Of a stretch of DNA of 64,000 nt, positions 45,765-55,499 are shown in pieces. The translations under genes and the position numbers were made by a program. Source of the stretch: Polyodon spathula (taxonomy: Eukaryota; Chordata; Actinopteri; Acipenseriformes; Polyodontidae); contig NC_054558.1 of assembly GCF_017654505.1 (NCBI RefSeq), forward strand, positions 10,558,298 to 10,622,297, written 5' to 3'. Position 1 is the first letter of the stretch, and each line of letters starts with the position of its first letter. A model generated the notes under the pieces. The model was not told the origin of the DNA. It did not search any database and worked only from the letters and a program-made list of their open reading frames with translations.

Positions 45765-47814
45765 TAATAACAATTATATCCCTAAAGTAGACAAATCTAA
45801 ATGTAAAACTAAATTGCCAAAATGGTTTAATAGATCAATTAAAAAAAATATTCAGCGAAAAAAGGCACTTTACAGAGCATTAAAAAAGGACCAAAAAGAA
45901 AGTACGCAGAAAGAGTACACAGAACTGCAAACGCAAGTCAAAAAGGAAGTTAGAAAGGCCAAGAGAGAAATAGAAATAAACATTGCTAAGGGAGCTAAAA
46001 CCAATTCCAAAATGTTTTTCCAATATTACAACAGCAAGAGAACATTCAAAGAGGAGATTAAATGTTTAAGAGATACAAATGGCAAAATCGTAGATGAAGA
46101 AAAAAAAATAGCAAATATGTTAAATGATTACTTTTCACAAGTTTTTACAAAGGAAGATACTGACAACATGCCCCACATGTCATCCAGTTCCTATCCAGTT
46201 TTAAATAACTTTAGCATAACTGAGGCAGAAGTGTTAAAGGGACTAGGAGCTCTTAAAATAAACAAATCCCCTGGGCCGGATGAGATCCTCCCAGTAGTAC
46301 TCAAAGAAATGAAAGAAGTAATTTACAAACCGCTAACCAAGATCATGCAGCAGTCTCTTGACACAGGGGTGGTACCGACAGACTGGAAAATTGCAAACGT
46401 AATACCGATCCACAAAAAGGGAAACAAAACTGAACCAGGTAACTACAGACCAGTAAGCCTGACTTCTATTATATGCAAACTTATGGAAACTATAATAAGA
46501 TCCAAAATGGAAAATTACCTATATGGTAACAGGGTACTGGGAGACAGTCAACATGGTTTTAGGAAAGGGAGATCGTGTCTAACTAACTTGCTTGATTTTT
46601 TTGAGGATGCAACATCGATAATGGATAATTGCAAAGCATATGACATGGTTTATTTAGATTTCCAGAAAGCTTTTGACAAAGTCCCGCACAAAAGATTAAT
46701 TCTCAAACTGAACGCAGTTGGGATTCAAGGAAACACATGTACATGGATTAGGGAGTGGTTAACATGTAGAAAACAGAAAGTACTGATTAGAGGAAAAACC
46801 TCAAAATGGAGTGTGGTAACCAGTGGTGTACCACAGGGATCAGTATTAGGTCCTCTGCTATTCCTAATCTACATTAATGATTTAGATTCTGGTATAGTAA
46901 GCAAACTTGTTAAATTTGCAGACGACACAAAAAGTAGGAGGAGTGGCAAACACTGTTGCAGCAGCAAAGGTCATTCAAAATGATCTAGACAAGATTCAGA
47001 ACTGGGCAGACACATGGCAAATGACATTTAATAGAGAAAAGTGTAAGGTACTGCACGCAGGAAATAAAAATGTACATTATAAATATCATATGGGAGATAC
47101 TGAAATTGGAGAAGGAATCTATGAAAAAGACCTAGGAGTTTTTGTTGACTCAGAAATGTCTTCATCTAGACAATGTGGGGAAGCTATAAAAAAGGCTAAC
47201 AAGATGCTCGGATACATTGTGAAAAGTGTTGAATTTAAATCAAGGGAAGTAATGTTAAAACTGTACAATGCACTAGTAAGACCTCATCTTGAATATTGTG
47301 TGCAGTTCTGGTCACCTCGCTATAAAAAAGATATTGCTGCTCTAGAAAGAGTGCAAAGAAGAGCGACCAGAATTATTCCGGGCTTAAAAGGCATGTCATA
47401 TGCAGACAGGCTAAAAGAATTGAATCTGTTCAGTCTTGAACAAAGAAGACTACGTGGCGACCTAATTCAAGCATTCAAAATTCTAAAAGGTATTGACAGT
47501 GTCGACCCAAGGGACTTTTTCAGCCTGAAAAAAGAAACAAGGACCAGGGGTCACAAATGGAGTTTAGAAAAAGGGGCATTCAGAACAGAAAATAGGAGAC
47601 ACTTTTTTACACAGAGAATTGTGAGGGTCTGGAATCAACTCCCCAGTAATGTTGTTGAAGCTGACACCCTGGGATCCTTCAAGAAGCTGCTTGATGAGAT
47701 TTTGGGATCAATAAGCTACTAACAACCAAACGAGCAAGATGGGCCGAATGGCCTCCTCTCGTTTGTAAACTTTCTTATGTTTTTATGTTCTTATGTTCTT
47801 CTTATGTTCTTATG
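45765..47814 (+). mobile_element. CR1 LINE (plus strand) nested in the minus-strand CR1
   Basis: About 2.05 kb, 5'-truncated in the endonuclease-RT linker (AACAATTATATCCCTAAAGT), ending in several TTCTTATG units. Flanked by a 6-bp target duplication TCTGTA (45759-45764 and 47815-47820). It is nearly identical to the copy at 26.1-28.1 kb. Since it lies in inverse orientation within the same family, its RT region faces homologous sequence on both sides. Confidence 0.95.
45771..47722 (+). pseudogene. CR1 ORF2 linker and RT, one frameshift
   Basis: The linker and RT up to FADDTK are one open frame to 46983. One extra A right after FADDT (about 46930) shifts it; the rest (from about 46930 to 47722) is open in the other frame. 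All motifs are present: NKSPGPDEILP, NYRPVSLTS, YLDFQKAFDKVPH, GVPQGSVLGPLLFLIYIND, FADDTK, then LEYCVQFWSP. The upstream ATG at 45703 belongs to antisense sequence of the outer CR1, not to this element. Confidence 0.92.
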
Positions 47815-48382
47815 TCTGTAACTACCTGGTTCAGTTTTGTTTCCCTTTTTGTGGATCGGTATTACGTTTGCAATTTTCCAGTCTGTCGGTACCACCCCTG
47901 TGTCAAAAGACTGCTGCATGATCTTGGTTAGCGGTTTGTAAATTACTTCTTTCATTTCTTTGAGTACTACTGGGAGGATCTCATCCGGCCCAGGGGATTT
48001 GTTTATTGTAAGAGCTCCTAGTCCCTTTAACACTTCTGCCTCAGTTGTGCTAAAGTTATTTAAAACTGGATAGGAACTGGATGACATGTGGGGCATGTTG
48101 TCCGTATCTTCCTTTGTAAAAAACTTGTGAAAAGTAATCATTTAATATATTTGCTATTTTTTTTTTCTTCATCTACGATTTTGCCATTTGTATCTCTTAA
48201 ACATTTAATCTCCTCTTTGAATGTTCGCTTGCTTTTGTAATATTGGAAAAACATTTTGGAATTGGTTTTAGCTCCCTTAGCAATGTTCATTTCTATTTCT
48301 CTCTTGGCCTTTCTAACTTCCTTTTTGACTTGCGTTTGCAGTTCTGTGTACTCTTTCTGCGTACTTTCTTTTTGGTCCTTTT
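47815..48382 (-). pseudogene. CR1 ORF2 linker and RT start (minus copy)
   Basis: Linker and first RT motifs, readable as SPGPDEILPVVLKEM, TDWKIANVIPIHKKGNK and EPGSYR, where the inner CR1 interrupts it. The second linker A-run has ten A (nine in the inner copy), causing another frameshift near 48160. Confidence 0.85.
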
Positions 48383-49330
48383 TTAATGCTCTGTAAAGTG
48401 CCTTTTTTCGCTGAATATTTTTTTAATTGATCTATTAAACCATTTTGGCAATTTAGTTTTACAATTAGATTTGTCTACTTTAGAGATATAATTGTTTTGC
48501 GCCTCTAGTACTACATTTTTGAAGAACAACCATCCTTCTTCTGTGGGTGTTTTCTCTATTTTACTCCAATCTACTTCTGTTAGTCTCTGTTTCATACCTT
48601 CATAGTTTGCTTTTCTAAAATTGCAAACCTTAGCTTTGGTCATTACTTTTGGGGATTTAAAAAACACTTCAAATGAGACCATGTTGTGGTCTGAGTTTGC
48701 CAGTGGTTCTCTGACCTCTGTTTTAGTTATTCTATCTTCGTTATTTGAAAAGACTAAATCAAGGCATGCCTCCCCTCTAGTCGGTGCCTTGACAAATTGT
48801 GTTAGGAAGCAGTCATTTGTCATTTCCACCATTTCTATTTCATCCTTCGCGCTACCCACCGGGTTTTCCCATTTTATTTGGAGGAAGTTGAAATCCCCCA
48901 TTAGTATGGTTTCTCCTTTGCTACACGCATTTCTAATGTCATTGTATAACAGATTATTGTGCTCACCGTCTGAATCTGGTGGTCTATAGCATGCTCCTAT
49001 TATTATGCCCTTTGAATTTTTGTCCGTTATTCTGACCCATATTGATTTGGTTTTATTTTCTTTGTCCAGGTTTAACACCTGGGCTTCAAGACTGTTTCTT
49101 ATGTATAGCGCTACCCCTCCTCCTCTTCTGTCCTGCCTGTCTTTCCTATACAGTGTATACCCACAAATATTATATTCGTCCCCATTACTCTCAGACAACC
49201 ATGCTTCTGTAACACCTATTACATCATAGTTACCTGTTAGTGCAGTAGCTTCAAGTTCTAGAATTTTGTTTCTGATACTTCTAGCATTTAGATAAATACA
49301 TTTAATGTTGTTTTGATGCAGTCTCCCTTC
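48383..49330 (-). pseudogene. CR1 ORF2 endonuclease, nearly complete
   Basis: The most complete APE-type endonuclease in the window. The frame from 49198 is preceded by readable IKCIYLNARSIRNKILELEA and YDVIGVTEAWLSES (catalytic Glu in TEAWL). Then come DRRGGGVALYIRNSL, GIIIGACYRPPDS, ILMGDFNF, LDLVFSNN and SDHNMVSFEV. It would nick target DNA. The frame ends at about 48420, where an A-run has seven A against eight in the intact version, causing a frameshift in the linker. Confidence 0.9.
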
Positions 49331-49365
49331 TGTTTTTTTGTTGATTTCTCCCCCCTTCCTTTCTA

Positions 49366-49442
49366 GTTTAAATGCTTCTGAACCTGCTCGAGGATCTTTT
49401 CTCCGAGTGGACTGGTTCCCTTGTTATTTAAATGCAGTTCAT
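49366..49442 (-). pseudogene. CR1 ORF1 C-terminal remnant (esterase-like)
   Basis: Only about 24 codons remain: ELHLNNKGTSPLGEKILEQV, then QKHLN and a stop. In CR1 and related LINEs, ORF1 may end in an SGNH-type esterase domain whose last motif is D-x-x-H-L-N-x-x-G; here xELHLNNKG fits, with the His kept and the Asp position falling at the truncation. The short gap to the ORF2 start follows. Confidence 0.6.
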
Positions 49443-50175
49443 GCAGTCAAAATCTCTTTGGGGATCCCTACTCTAGACATAATCTTTACTAATTCAGTTG
49501 CAACCTCAGCTGCATTAGTGGACCTCAAAGGTACTGCCTCAGGATATCGCGTTGCATAGTCCACCACTACTAAAATATGCGTATATCCTGAGCAGAGGGA
49601 ATTGCTATGTAGTCAAAGGGAACCCCCACCCAGTGGGACCAGCGGGGCAAGGCGAACTAACCTTTTGACACTCTGGGCATTTCGCTACATATTTCCTCAC
49701 TTCGCCACATACCCCAAGCCAATAAAACCGAGCCAATATTCGCTCCAGCGTCTTTTCAGAACCGAGGTGCCCCGAAAAAGGTATATCTGTGCCAACCGCA
49801 TCACCTCAGCTCGAAAAGGCCCCGGAACCAATAATTGTTTTACAGGAGTACCTGTGCCCAGGGCTTGGGTTACCCTATATAGTAACTGCCCGGATATGAC
49901 ATAGTGAGGAAATGTGAAGGTATCATCAATAGCCTTCCCCTCGACAGACCAAACCTGCGCCCGGATGTTAACTAAGGTGGGATCATTACTTTGCTCCCAC
50001 GCCAGGTCAAAATCCCAGTCCCAGAACTTCGGTATGTCGAGCGGGGTTATGGTACCCCGTGCACTGGGGTTCTCAGTAACTCTGTCCCGCAGGTCACACT
50101 GCACCCCTATACCCTTTCCTCGGCTTTTAACAGACACAGAAGTTTCTCCAATCAAGCCCAACCCTTGTCTCATTG
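49443..50175 (-). pseudogene. Integrase, N-terminal part (zinc finger, first catalytic Asp)
   Basis: N-terminal half of the integrase, broken by frameshifts and by the CR1 insertion. From right to left: a spacer frame (50173-49697), then the zinc-binding H-H-C-C region, whose two halves are in different frames because of what looks like a one-base deletion near 49795. GHLG and RFYWLGV are readable in one frame, and CPECQ near 49660. The catalytic core begins with LVVVDYATRYPEAVPLR (first Asp, about 49560) and runs on to VGIPKEILT. It stops at 49443, where the CR1 LINE begins, exactly before the second catalytic Asp expected in this family. Confidence 0.85.
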
Positions 50176-50685
50176 CTATCCCCTCCCACTTCTCAGCCCA
50201 TCGCTCTCGTTTTGTTTCTCGGGGCCGGAATGAGACGAGAACACTTCAGCTTGCATTGGAAAAATCTGGCCAATACGATCCTCCTTTGCAACTACTACCT
50301 TACTTGGGGCTGGCCCTGTTTCACCCAATAACAGCTGTTTGAGACATGGCCAGTCCCTCCCCAAAATGACAGGATAGGGCAGACTATCCGCGACAGCCAC
50401 GACTACGCGGTCTGTCCGACTTCTCACAGTCACATATAATTTTGTGGTCGGATATACCTTGGTTTTTCCATGAACATAGGAAATAGCCACCTGGGCATGA
50501 GGCTGCCAAGATGTACCTTCCACGAGAGCAGACTGAATCATAGTTTGCCCACATCCTGAGTCCACTAAGGCGTGGGTACTCTTATTACCAATCTTCACAG
50601 CAATGACACAAGGCCCCTCCCGACCCTTTCCCCAGGACTTACCTGCTTCGAGAGCCGGGTAGTGGGAAGTCACATCACACTCCAT
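50176..50685 (-). pseudogene. Retroelement aspartic protease region
   Basis: A 169-codon frame overlapping the end of gag by 16 bases in a different register. It contains the catalytic ALVDSGCGQTMI (DSG triad), a flap-like region, and VILGRDWPCL (the ILGRD motif) about 65 residues later, as in Ty3/gypsy proteases. It would process the polyprotein. The frame ends after the protease; the following stretch to the integrase is shifted. Confidence 0.88.
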
Positions 50686-50689
50686 CGCC

Positions 50690-51412
50690 GCAGGGCAGAA
50701 TCGTTGAATGTGACCTGGCTCGCGTCTTCAAAGGCCTCAGCCAGATCGATGGCCACCTCCAGCGTGGTGGGCCGGTGCTGTACAATCCAATTCTGGGTCT
50801 CTGCCCCCATCACGCTTGTGAACTGTTCGATGTTAATCAGCTCAGCCACTTCCTGGCCTGATTTTTCGGTGGGGCAGAGCCACCGGTCAGATTGGTCTTT
50901 CAGCTGTTGTGCTACCACGTGGGGGCGGGTAGCTGGAGGCCTTCGGTACTCACGAAACCGGCGATGGTAGGTCTCCTCAGTGATGTTGTACCGCCGGAGG
51001 ATGACCTGCTTAATCAGTTTGTAATCCTGAGCGGCGGTGTTGTCCAGAGCCCGGTAGGCTGCCTGGGCTTAGCCTGTTAAGCACGGGGCCAGTTGCAGGG
51101 CCCACCACTCCTGGGGCCACCTAGCCATTAGTGCCACACACTCAAACATGACCAGGTAAGACTCCGGGTCCTCCTCCGGTAGCATCCTCTGCAGCTTCGG
51201 CTTGGGGACTGAACCTATGGGGAATCCATCTTCCCCTACCGCTGCTGGCCCTGCGCCGGTTGGTGCAGCTGGACTACTGTCTGGATGAGTGAAGTGTAGT
51301 GGGCAGCGAGCTCCTCCTGCCTCTTCACCTCCCGGGCTTCCCTCCTCCGATCAGCATCCTCCCTCTGTTGATCCAGCATTGTCAATAACGTCGCCAAGGT
51401 AGTCAGATCCAT
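50690..51412 (-). pseudogene. Gag with SCAN-like capsid region, broken
   Basis: Structural protein that would form the particle. The likely start is the ATG at 51412 (MDLTTLATLLTMLDQQ), followed by an acidic/basic helical stretch (REDADRRREAREVKRQEE). A stop at about 51236 breaks the frame; the next part reads KLQRMLPEEDPESYLVMFE and LARWP-like residues, then a TAA (51071-51069) replaces a Lys-like position before AQAAYRALD. Further on come QVILRRYNITEETYHRRFRE, RPHVVAQQLKDQSDRWLCP and VAELINIEQFTSVM, then TQNWIVQHRPTTLEVAIDLA. This pattern (ERRFR, LxxxxxRWLxP, ELxxxEQF, QxWVxxHxP) matches the SCAN domain, which derives from Gmr1-like gag. I see no CCHC zinc knuckle. Confidence 0.85.
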
Positions 51413-51414
51413 CT

Positions 51415-51441
51415 CTAGTGATCCCTCTTCTGAACACCAAA
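51415..51441 (-). promoter_or_regulatory. Candidate primer binding site
   Basis: Directly inside the 5' LTR the minus strand reads TTTGGTGTTCAGAAGAGGG. TGG one to two bases past the LTR end is the usual start of a tRNA primer site; I cannot name the tRNA. Confidence 0.5.
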
Positions 51442-52077
51442 TGTGATGGTGCAGTGGAACAGACATCACAGAGTCACTTCTAAATTTGCAAATCCCCTAC
51501 CACAATGGTACGGTGAACTTTATTAACAAAAAAACACAGTTCAAAGCAACAAAAATATAAATCATAAGTCCCAACAGAGGAGTCCCTCTCAGCTCCTTGG
51601 GTGCACTCTTGGGATGGTGAAAAGTGCAGGTGCTCAGGTGCTTAAGTGTCTAGTTCTGTTGTCCGAGGTGTGTGGTGTCCAAGGTGAAAAGTGCTGGCAG
51701 TGGTGCGGCAGATCCTTGGCGTCAGGGATCACTCTGACAATAAACACAAACACGTAGCACAAAAATAACCACATAAACAAACACACAGCTCAGGAAGCCT
51801 CGCACTTACAAAATGACAGCCCTTATATACCAGGGGACTCCACCCCATGATCAGCGCGACTCAGCACACCTGCCAGTTGTCTAATGCAGCACAGCTGATC
51901 ACAGTGATTTTGTCCCCTAATATGGTCATTCCGCCCTGCACCAAGATGGCCGACTTCCTTTTCCACCCCTCTCTCCAAGCCGGTCCATCTCTGAACAGGC
52001 ATGCAAGTACCTTTGCTTAGAGCCCTCTTGGGTCGGGAGGGAGATTTGCAGCTCAGATCCTCATGCTCCTTGTCACA
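51442..52077 (-). repeat. 5' LTR of the Gmr1-like element
   Basis: 636 bp. On the minus strand it begins TGTGACAAGGAGCATGAGG and ends ACCATCACA. It contains GTATATAAGGGCTGTC (TATA-like, near 51825) and AATAAAGTTCACC (polyadenylation signal, near 51522), in the order expected for an LTR promoter and terminator. Confidence 0.93.
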
Positions 52078-52518
52078 GTTCCATATGCCTCTGGCCAGCC
52101 ACTCTGATCCCAAGATGCAGGGCTGCTATCTGTCCCAAGAATTTTAAAGCAAAGGACAGGTGTAGAGCATTCAGTCACAGGGCACCTGAACTCTGGACTG
52201 CTCTATCATGCACAGACGCACCTACATTAGCAATCTTTAAAAATAAATTAAAAACATACTTATATAATAGGGCTTCTATCTCTTTATAATATTTTTTTCT
52301 ATATAGTTTTATTCCTTTTTATTCGGTTTGAGTTCCTCATCTGTTGCTTTTATTTGCTTTAATTTTAAAATGTTCTTTTCCCTGGCTGTTTGTATTGGTT
52401 ATATTGTTTTTATTGTACTAAATGTACTTCCTTCCGTATGTCCTTTTTCTTGTTAAAAGCGCCTTGGGATAGCTTGCCATGAAAGGCACTCTATAAATAA
52501 ATATTTGATTTGATTTTT
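52078..52518 (+). mobile_element. L2-clade LINE, 3' part of the split copy
   Basis: Resumes with GTTCC (second copy of the LTR element's target duplication). It carries the end of the L2 ORF in decayed form (VPYASGQPL, then the SLKIN/LKTYL stretch) and about 250 bp of AT-rich 3' untranslated sequence. The tail (GCGCCTTGGGATAGCTTGCC, ATGAAAGGCACTCTATAAAT, AAATATTTGATTTGATTT) is the L2-type tail with short terminal repeats. Confidence 0.88.
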
Positions 52519-52942
52519 ATTGACAATGTGTCTTGATCATGTGCGTAACTTGTCAAACATAATGCACTCCGTTGACCTTCATTCAGGCTTGCAACTCAAG
52601 ATCTCAAGATTGGCTGAACAAGATCACATGACCCTGCAGTAATAATTGTCTTACTGCACGGCTATAACATCATAGACCAACTTACTTACCTGATCTATTA
52701 ATATTACTATGCCTTAACAGTAACAATTATCTAAACAGTGTTTCTGTAGGTAAAAACAAGTCAACGTACAACTGAAACAGCATTTTAATCACTCCACAAT
52801 CTGTTTTTTTTTTTTTTACTGAAAAATTGGCAGATATAGTGGTATTTATTTAGCCAGAGAACAGAACAAAGAAAACTCAAAGGCAAGCAGTAGCAGTAAC
52901 ACTATTTAAAAGACATCTGAGAAATCACCACGCAAGTCTCAC

Positions 52943-52947
<5 letters not shown>
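52519..52947. other. Non-coding sequence
   Basis: No gene recognised; a T run of 14 lies near 52805. Confidence 0.5.

Positions 52948-53026
<79 letters not shown>
52948..53026. repeat. (TA)n microsatellite
   Basis: About 39 TA units. Confidence 0.97.
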
Positions 53027-53028
<2 letters not shown>

Positions 53029-54942
53029 ATAGCGTCATCTACTTATTAAATTAAATATTGCCTTATAAAACTGACTAGTGAGTATGCAATGTTTAAACTC
53101 AACACAACAGATACATCTCACCACTCACACGTTTGACACAACCGTTGGGCTTTTAAACAAGGTCGGGTTCAGTATAGAATTCTATTGTGCTCCCCGCGGA
53201 TGGGAAGGACTGCAGCACTATGCAAACTGACACGGGAGCCGTTTAGTCCACATATCATCTAATGCTGGGGAAATTATGTCAGTTACCGGCCATCGTGTGA
53301 AAACAGCCTTATAAATTATTGGTAAGCTTCTCTTGAAGAGCGCAAAGCCTGAGTAGGGTCATTTCCTACAAAAAAATAAAAATAAAAACCCTCCCTTGAG
53401 GGCCAGTGCAGTGTAGTGTTTGGCTGTTCCTTGAATCCTCCATCAGATGTGGGAAATCAGTCTGCTTTCAATTCATAAACGTCATTTAATCTCGAAAATT
53501 TTACTATAAATGGCAATGTTCAATGTAATATTTATGACAAATAAAAAAATTACAAAATATATGTTACAATCAAACAGTCTTCAGGGACTGTTTTTTTTCT
53601 CAGTGGAAGAATACATAATACATTTTTTTTTTCCTTAAAAAAGCCAGTTGGTGTAATTATTTTTTTTAAAAATGTAGCTGCAGGCCTCGAGTCTTAACAC
53701 ACATCGTGTCGTTGGTTATTTCCTACATATCATCCCTGGATAGTTTACCTAGCAACCCATCTGATTTAGGTAGCTGTGTCTCTAATTGCCCTCTAATTGC
53801 ACATGTTGTTAGCAATTACCTTACATTTTAATGCTGTATTTGTTGCACTGTAAGTACACAGTGGTCTATGCAATTGCTATTTTATTACAGGTGACATTGC
53901 TGCCAAGGGCTTCCATTCAGAATCATAACACTGTTTCCGATATGTCCCTCCCCTCTGTTCCCAATTCATTTTCCGGCAATTTTAATTATGGATGAGTTCA
54001 TTGGAAGCAGCCAAACACAACAAGGAAGCGTGTCGTCTGTTAGTTTTTAATGCCGATGGCTTTCATGTTCCTAATGAATCAGCTAAAGATGAATGGCGTT
54101 CTTTGTCTGCAGGTAATCCATGCCAGAGGGCAATGCAATTGAACTTAATGCAGAAAGTTTCCTTGACACGGACAGCAGATCTTGAAGGAAGATCCATAAC
54201 ACAGGCATGCAGTTAAAGGGCCCAAGACAACAGCGCACTGGAGCTACTGCACTCCACTGAGATGACTGCTGGAGACTCCTGGGGATGGTAACAGCACTGT
54301 AGTGATCTGACACACTGCATGGCTTTGCTCTTGGGATCCACCCTGCAAGTGCTGAGGCTCAACAAGTCTGTCCTGTAGTATACGCTACAGGCCTATTGAA
54401 GTCTATAATAGTAAAGGTGCACATTAGCAGTTTATCATGCTTTCCCTGTGCTTATACTGTGCATTTACTGTGGTTTATGGCAGGTTTTTATTTAACATGT
54501 TTTATTACATTTTGCTAGGATTTACCATGCTTGTCTGTGTTTTACTCCAACTTTCTATACGCTTATCTGCAGTAGACAGTTTTATAAGGGGGATTCAACC
54601 TAGAAATGGGTTTGAAATTCTGGCCCCTCATTAGGCTTGGTTAATCCTGTTTTAAAGCAGCAATTCCGATCCACTGTTGGTGCAGAAAAGCTCACGCATA
54701 AACTAACTGAGCCCAGAGGGATAAATAAATTGCAGACACTGGTAAGTGAGTGAGGTGTCCAGTCCCACTAAAAACATGAAAACCCAACAAAGCTTGTGGT
54801 TCAGTTACAATAAAAAAAGACGAGAGAAAATGCTTTCAGGGCACACCTAAACCCGCAGTTTTAGTTGGATGTCAAGCAAATGTAATTGGATCATCTATCA
54901 GTAGCAGGAGGTTTAAGCACTGTGACTGGAGTTGCCAACAAT
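53027..54942. other. Non-coding sequence
   Basis: No gene recognised. The degenerate CATGCTTT/CCATG-type patch recurs at about 54430-54540. Frames at 53992-54634 have no motif. Confidence 0.45.
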
Positions 54943-55098
54943 GGGCTGCTGTGGGGTTTCTGGGGCCTCTTTTCTGGGGTTATTGATTTATTATTTCCTG
55001 ATGGTGTTGTCTTATCAGCTGGGCTGCTGTGGGGTTTCTGGGGCCTCTCTTCAGGGGTTATTGATTTATTATTTCCTGATGGTGTTGTCTTATCAGCT
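54943..55098. repeat. Direct duplication, 78 bp unit, 2 copies
   Basis: Two nearly identical units beginning GGGCTGCTGTGGGGTTTCTG and containing ATTGATTTATTATTTCCTGA. 78 bp is 26 codons, so both strands keep an open frame through the duplication (54886-55488 plus, 54891-55136 minus); the plus frame then runs through TTA and TA arrays and is not a gene. Confidence 0.92.
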
Positions 55099-55185
55099 TT
55101 AAGTGATGGTAATTCTGAAAGAAAACTTTCAGACAAGACAGATGTTTCGGCCGGAAGTCTGTCTCAATGCTCGTATTGTCATGTA

Positions 55186-55487
<302 letters not shown>

Positions 55488-55499
55488 ATAATAATATAC

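Larger units (their letters stand above)
44423..49442 (-). mobile_element. CR1 LINE (minus strand) in the integrase, itself interrupted
   Basis: About 2.97 kb of CR1 once the inner copy (45765-47814) is removed. The 3' end is at 44423 with two CATAAGAA units. The 5' end at 49442 lies in the last codons of ORF1 (ELHLNNKGTSPLGEKILEQV then a stop at about 49366). The whole ORF2 region follows on the minus strand. No target duplication; about five bases of the integrase seem to be missing at the junction. Confidence 0.93.
41645..52077 (-). mobile_element. Gmr1-like Ty3/gypsy LTR retrotransposon, interrupted
   Basis: A complete LTR-to-LTR element in minus orientation, about 5.4 kb without the CR1 insertions at 44423-49442. 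LTRs begin and end TGTGAC..GTCACA. The target duplication is 5 bp (GTCCC 41640-41644; GTTCC 52078-52082, one mismatch). The L2 frame implies GTTCC was original. Coding order on the minus strand is gag (51.4-50.7 kb), protease (50.7-50.2), integrase (50.0-49.4 and 44.4-43.8), reverse transcriptase (43.8-42.9), RNase H (42.8-42.3). Integrase ahead of RT is the Gmr1-like arrangement. All ORFs are broken. The LTRs differ at about 30 of roughly 636 aligned positions by my count, so the insertion is not recent. Confidence 0.93.

Noticed and set aside
45703..45770. Upstream Met as start of the inner CR1 ORF
   Set aside because: This stretch is antisense sequence of the outer CR1; the frame is joined only by chance at the insertion junction.
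48621..49559. Plus-strand frames opposite the CR1 endonuclease and integrase
   Set aside because: They are antisense shadows of minus-strand transposon ORFs. The same holds for frames opposite gag and protease at 49602-51080.
41645..52077. Endogenous retrovirus with envelope
   Set aside because: There is no envelope-like frame between RNase H and the 3' LTR, and domain order and motifs fit a Gmr1-like Ty3/gypsy retrotransposon.
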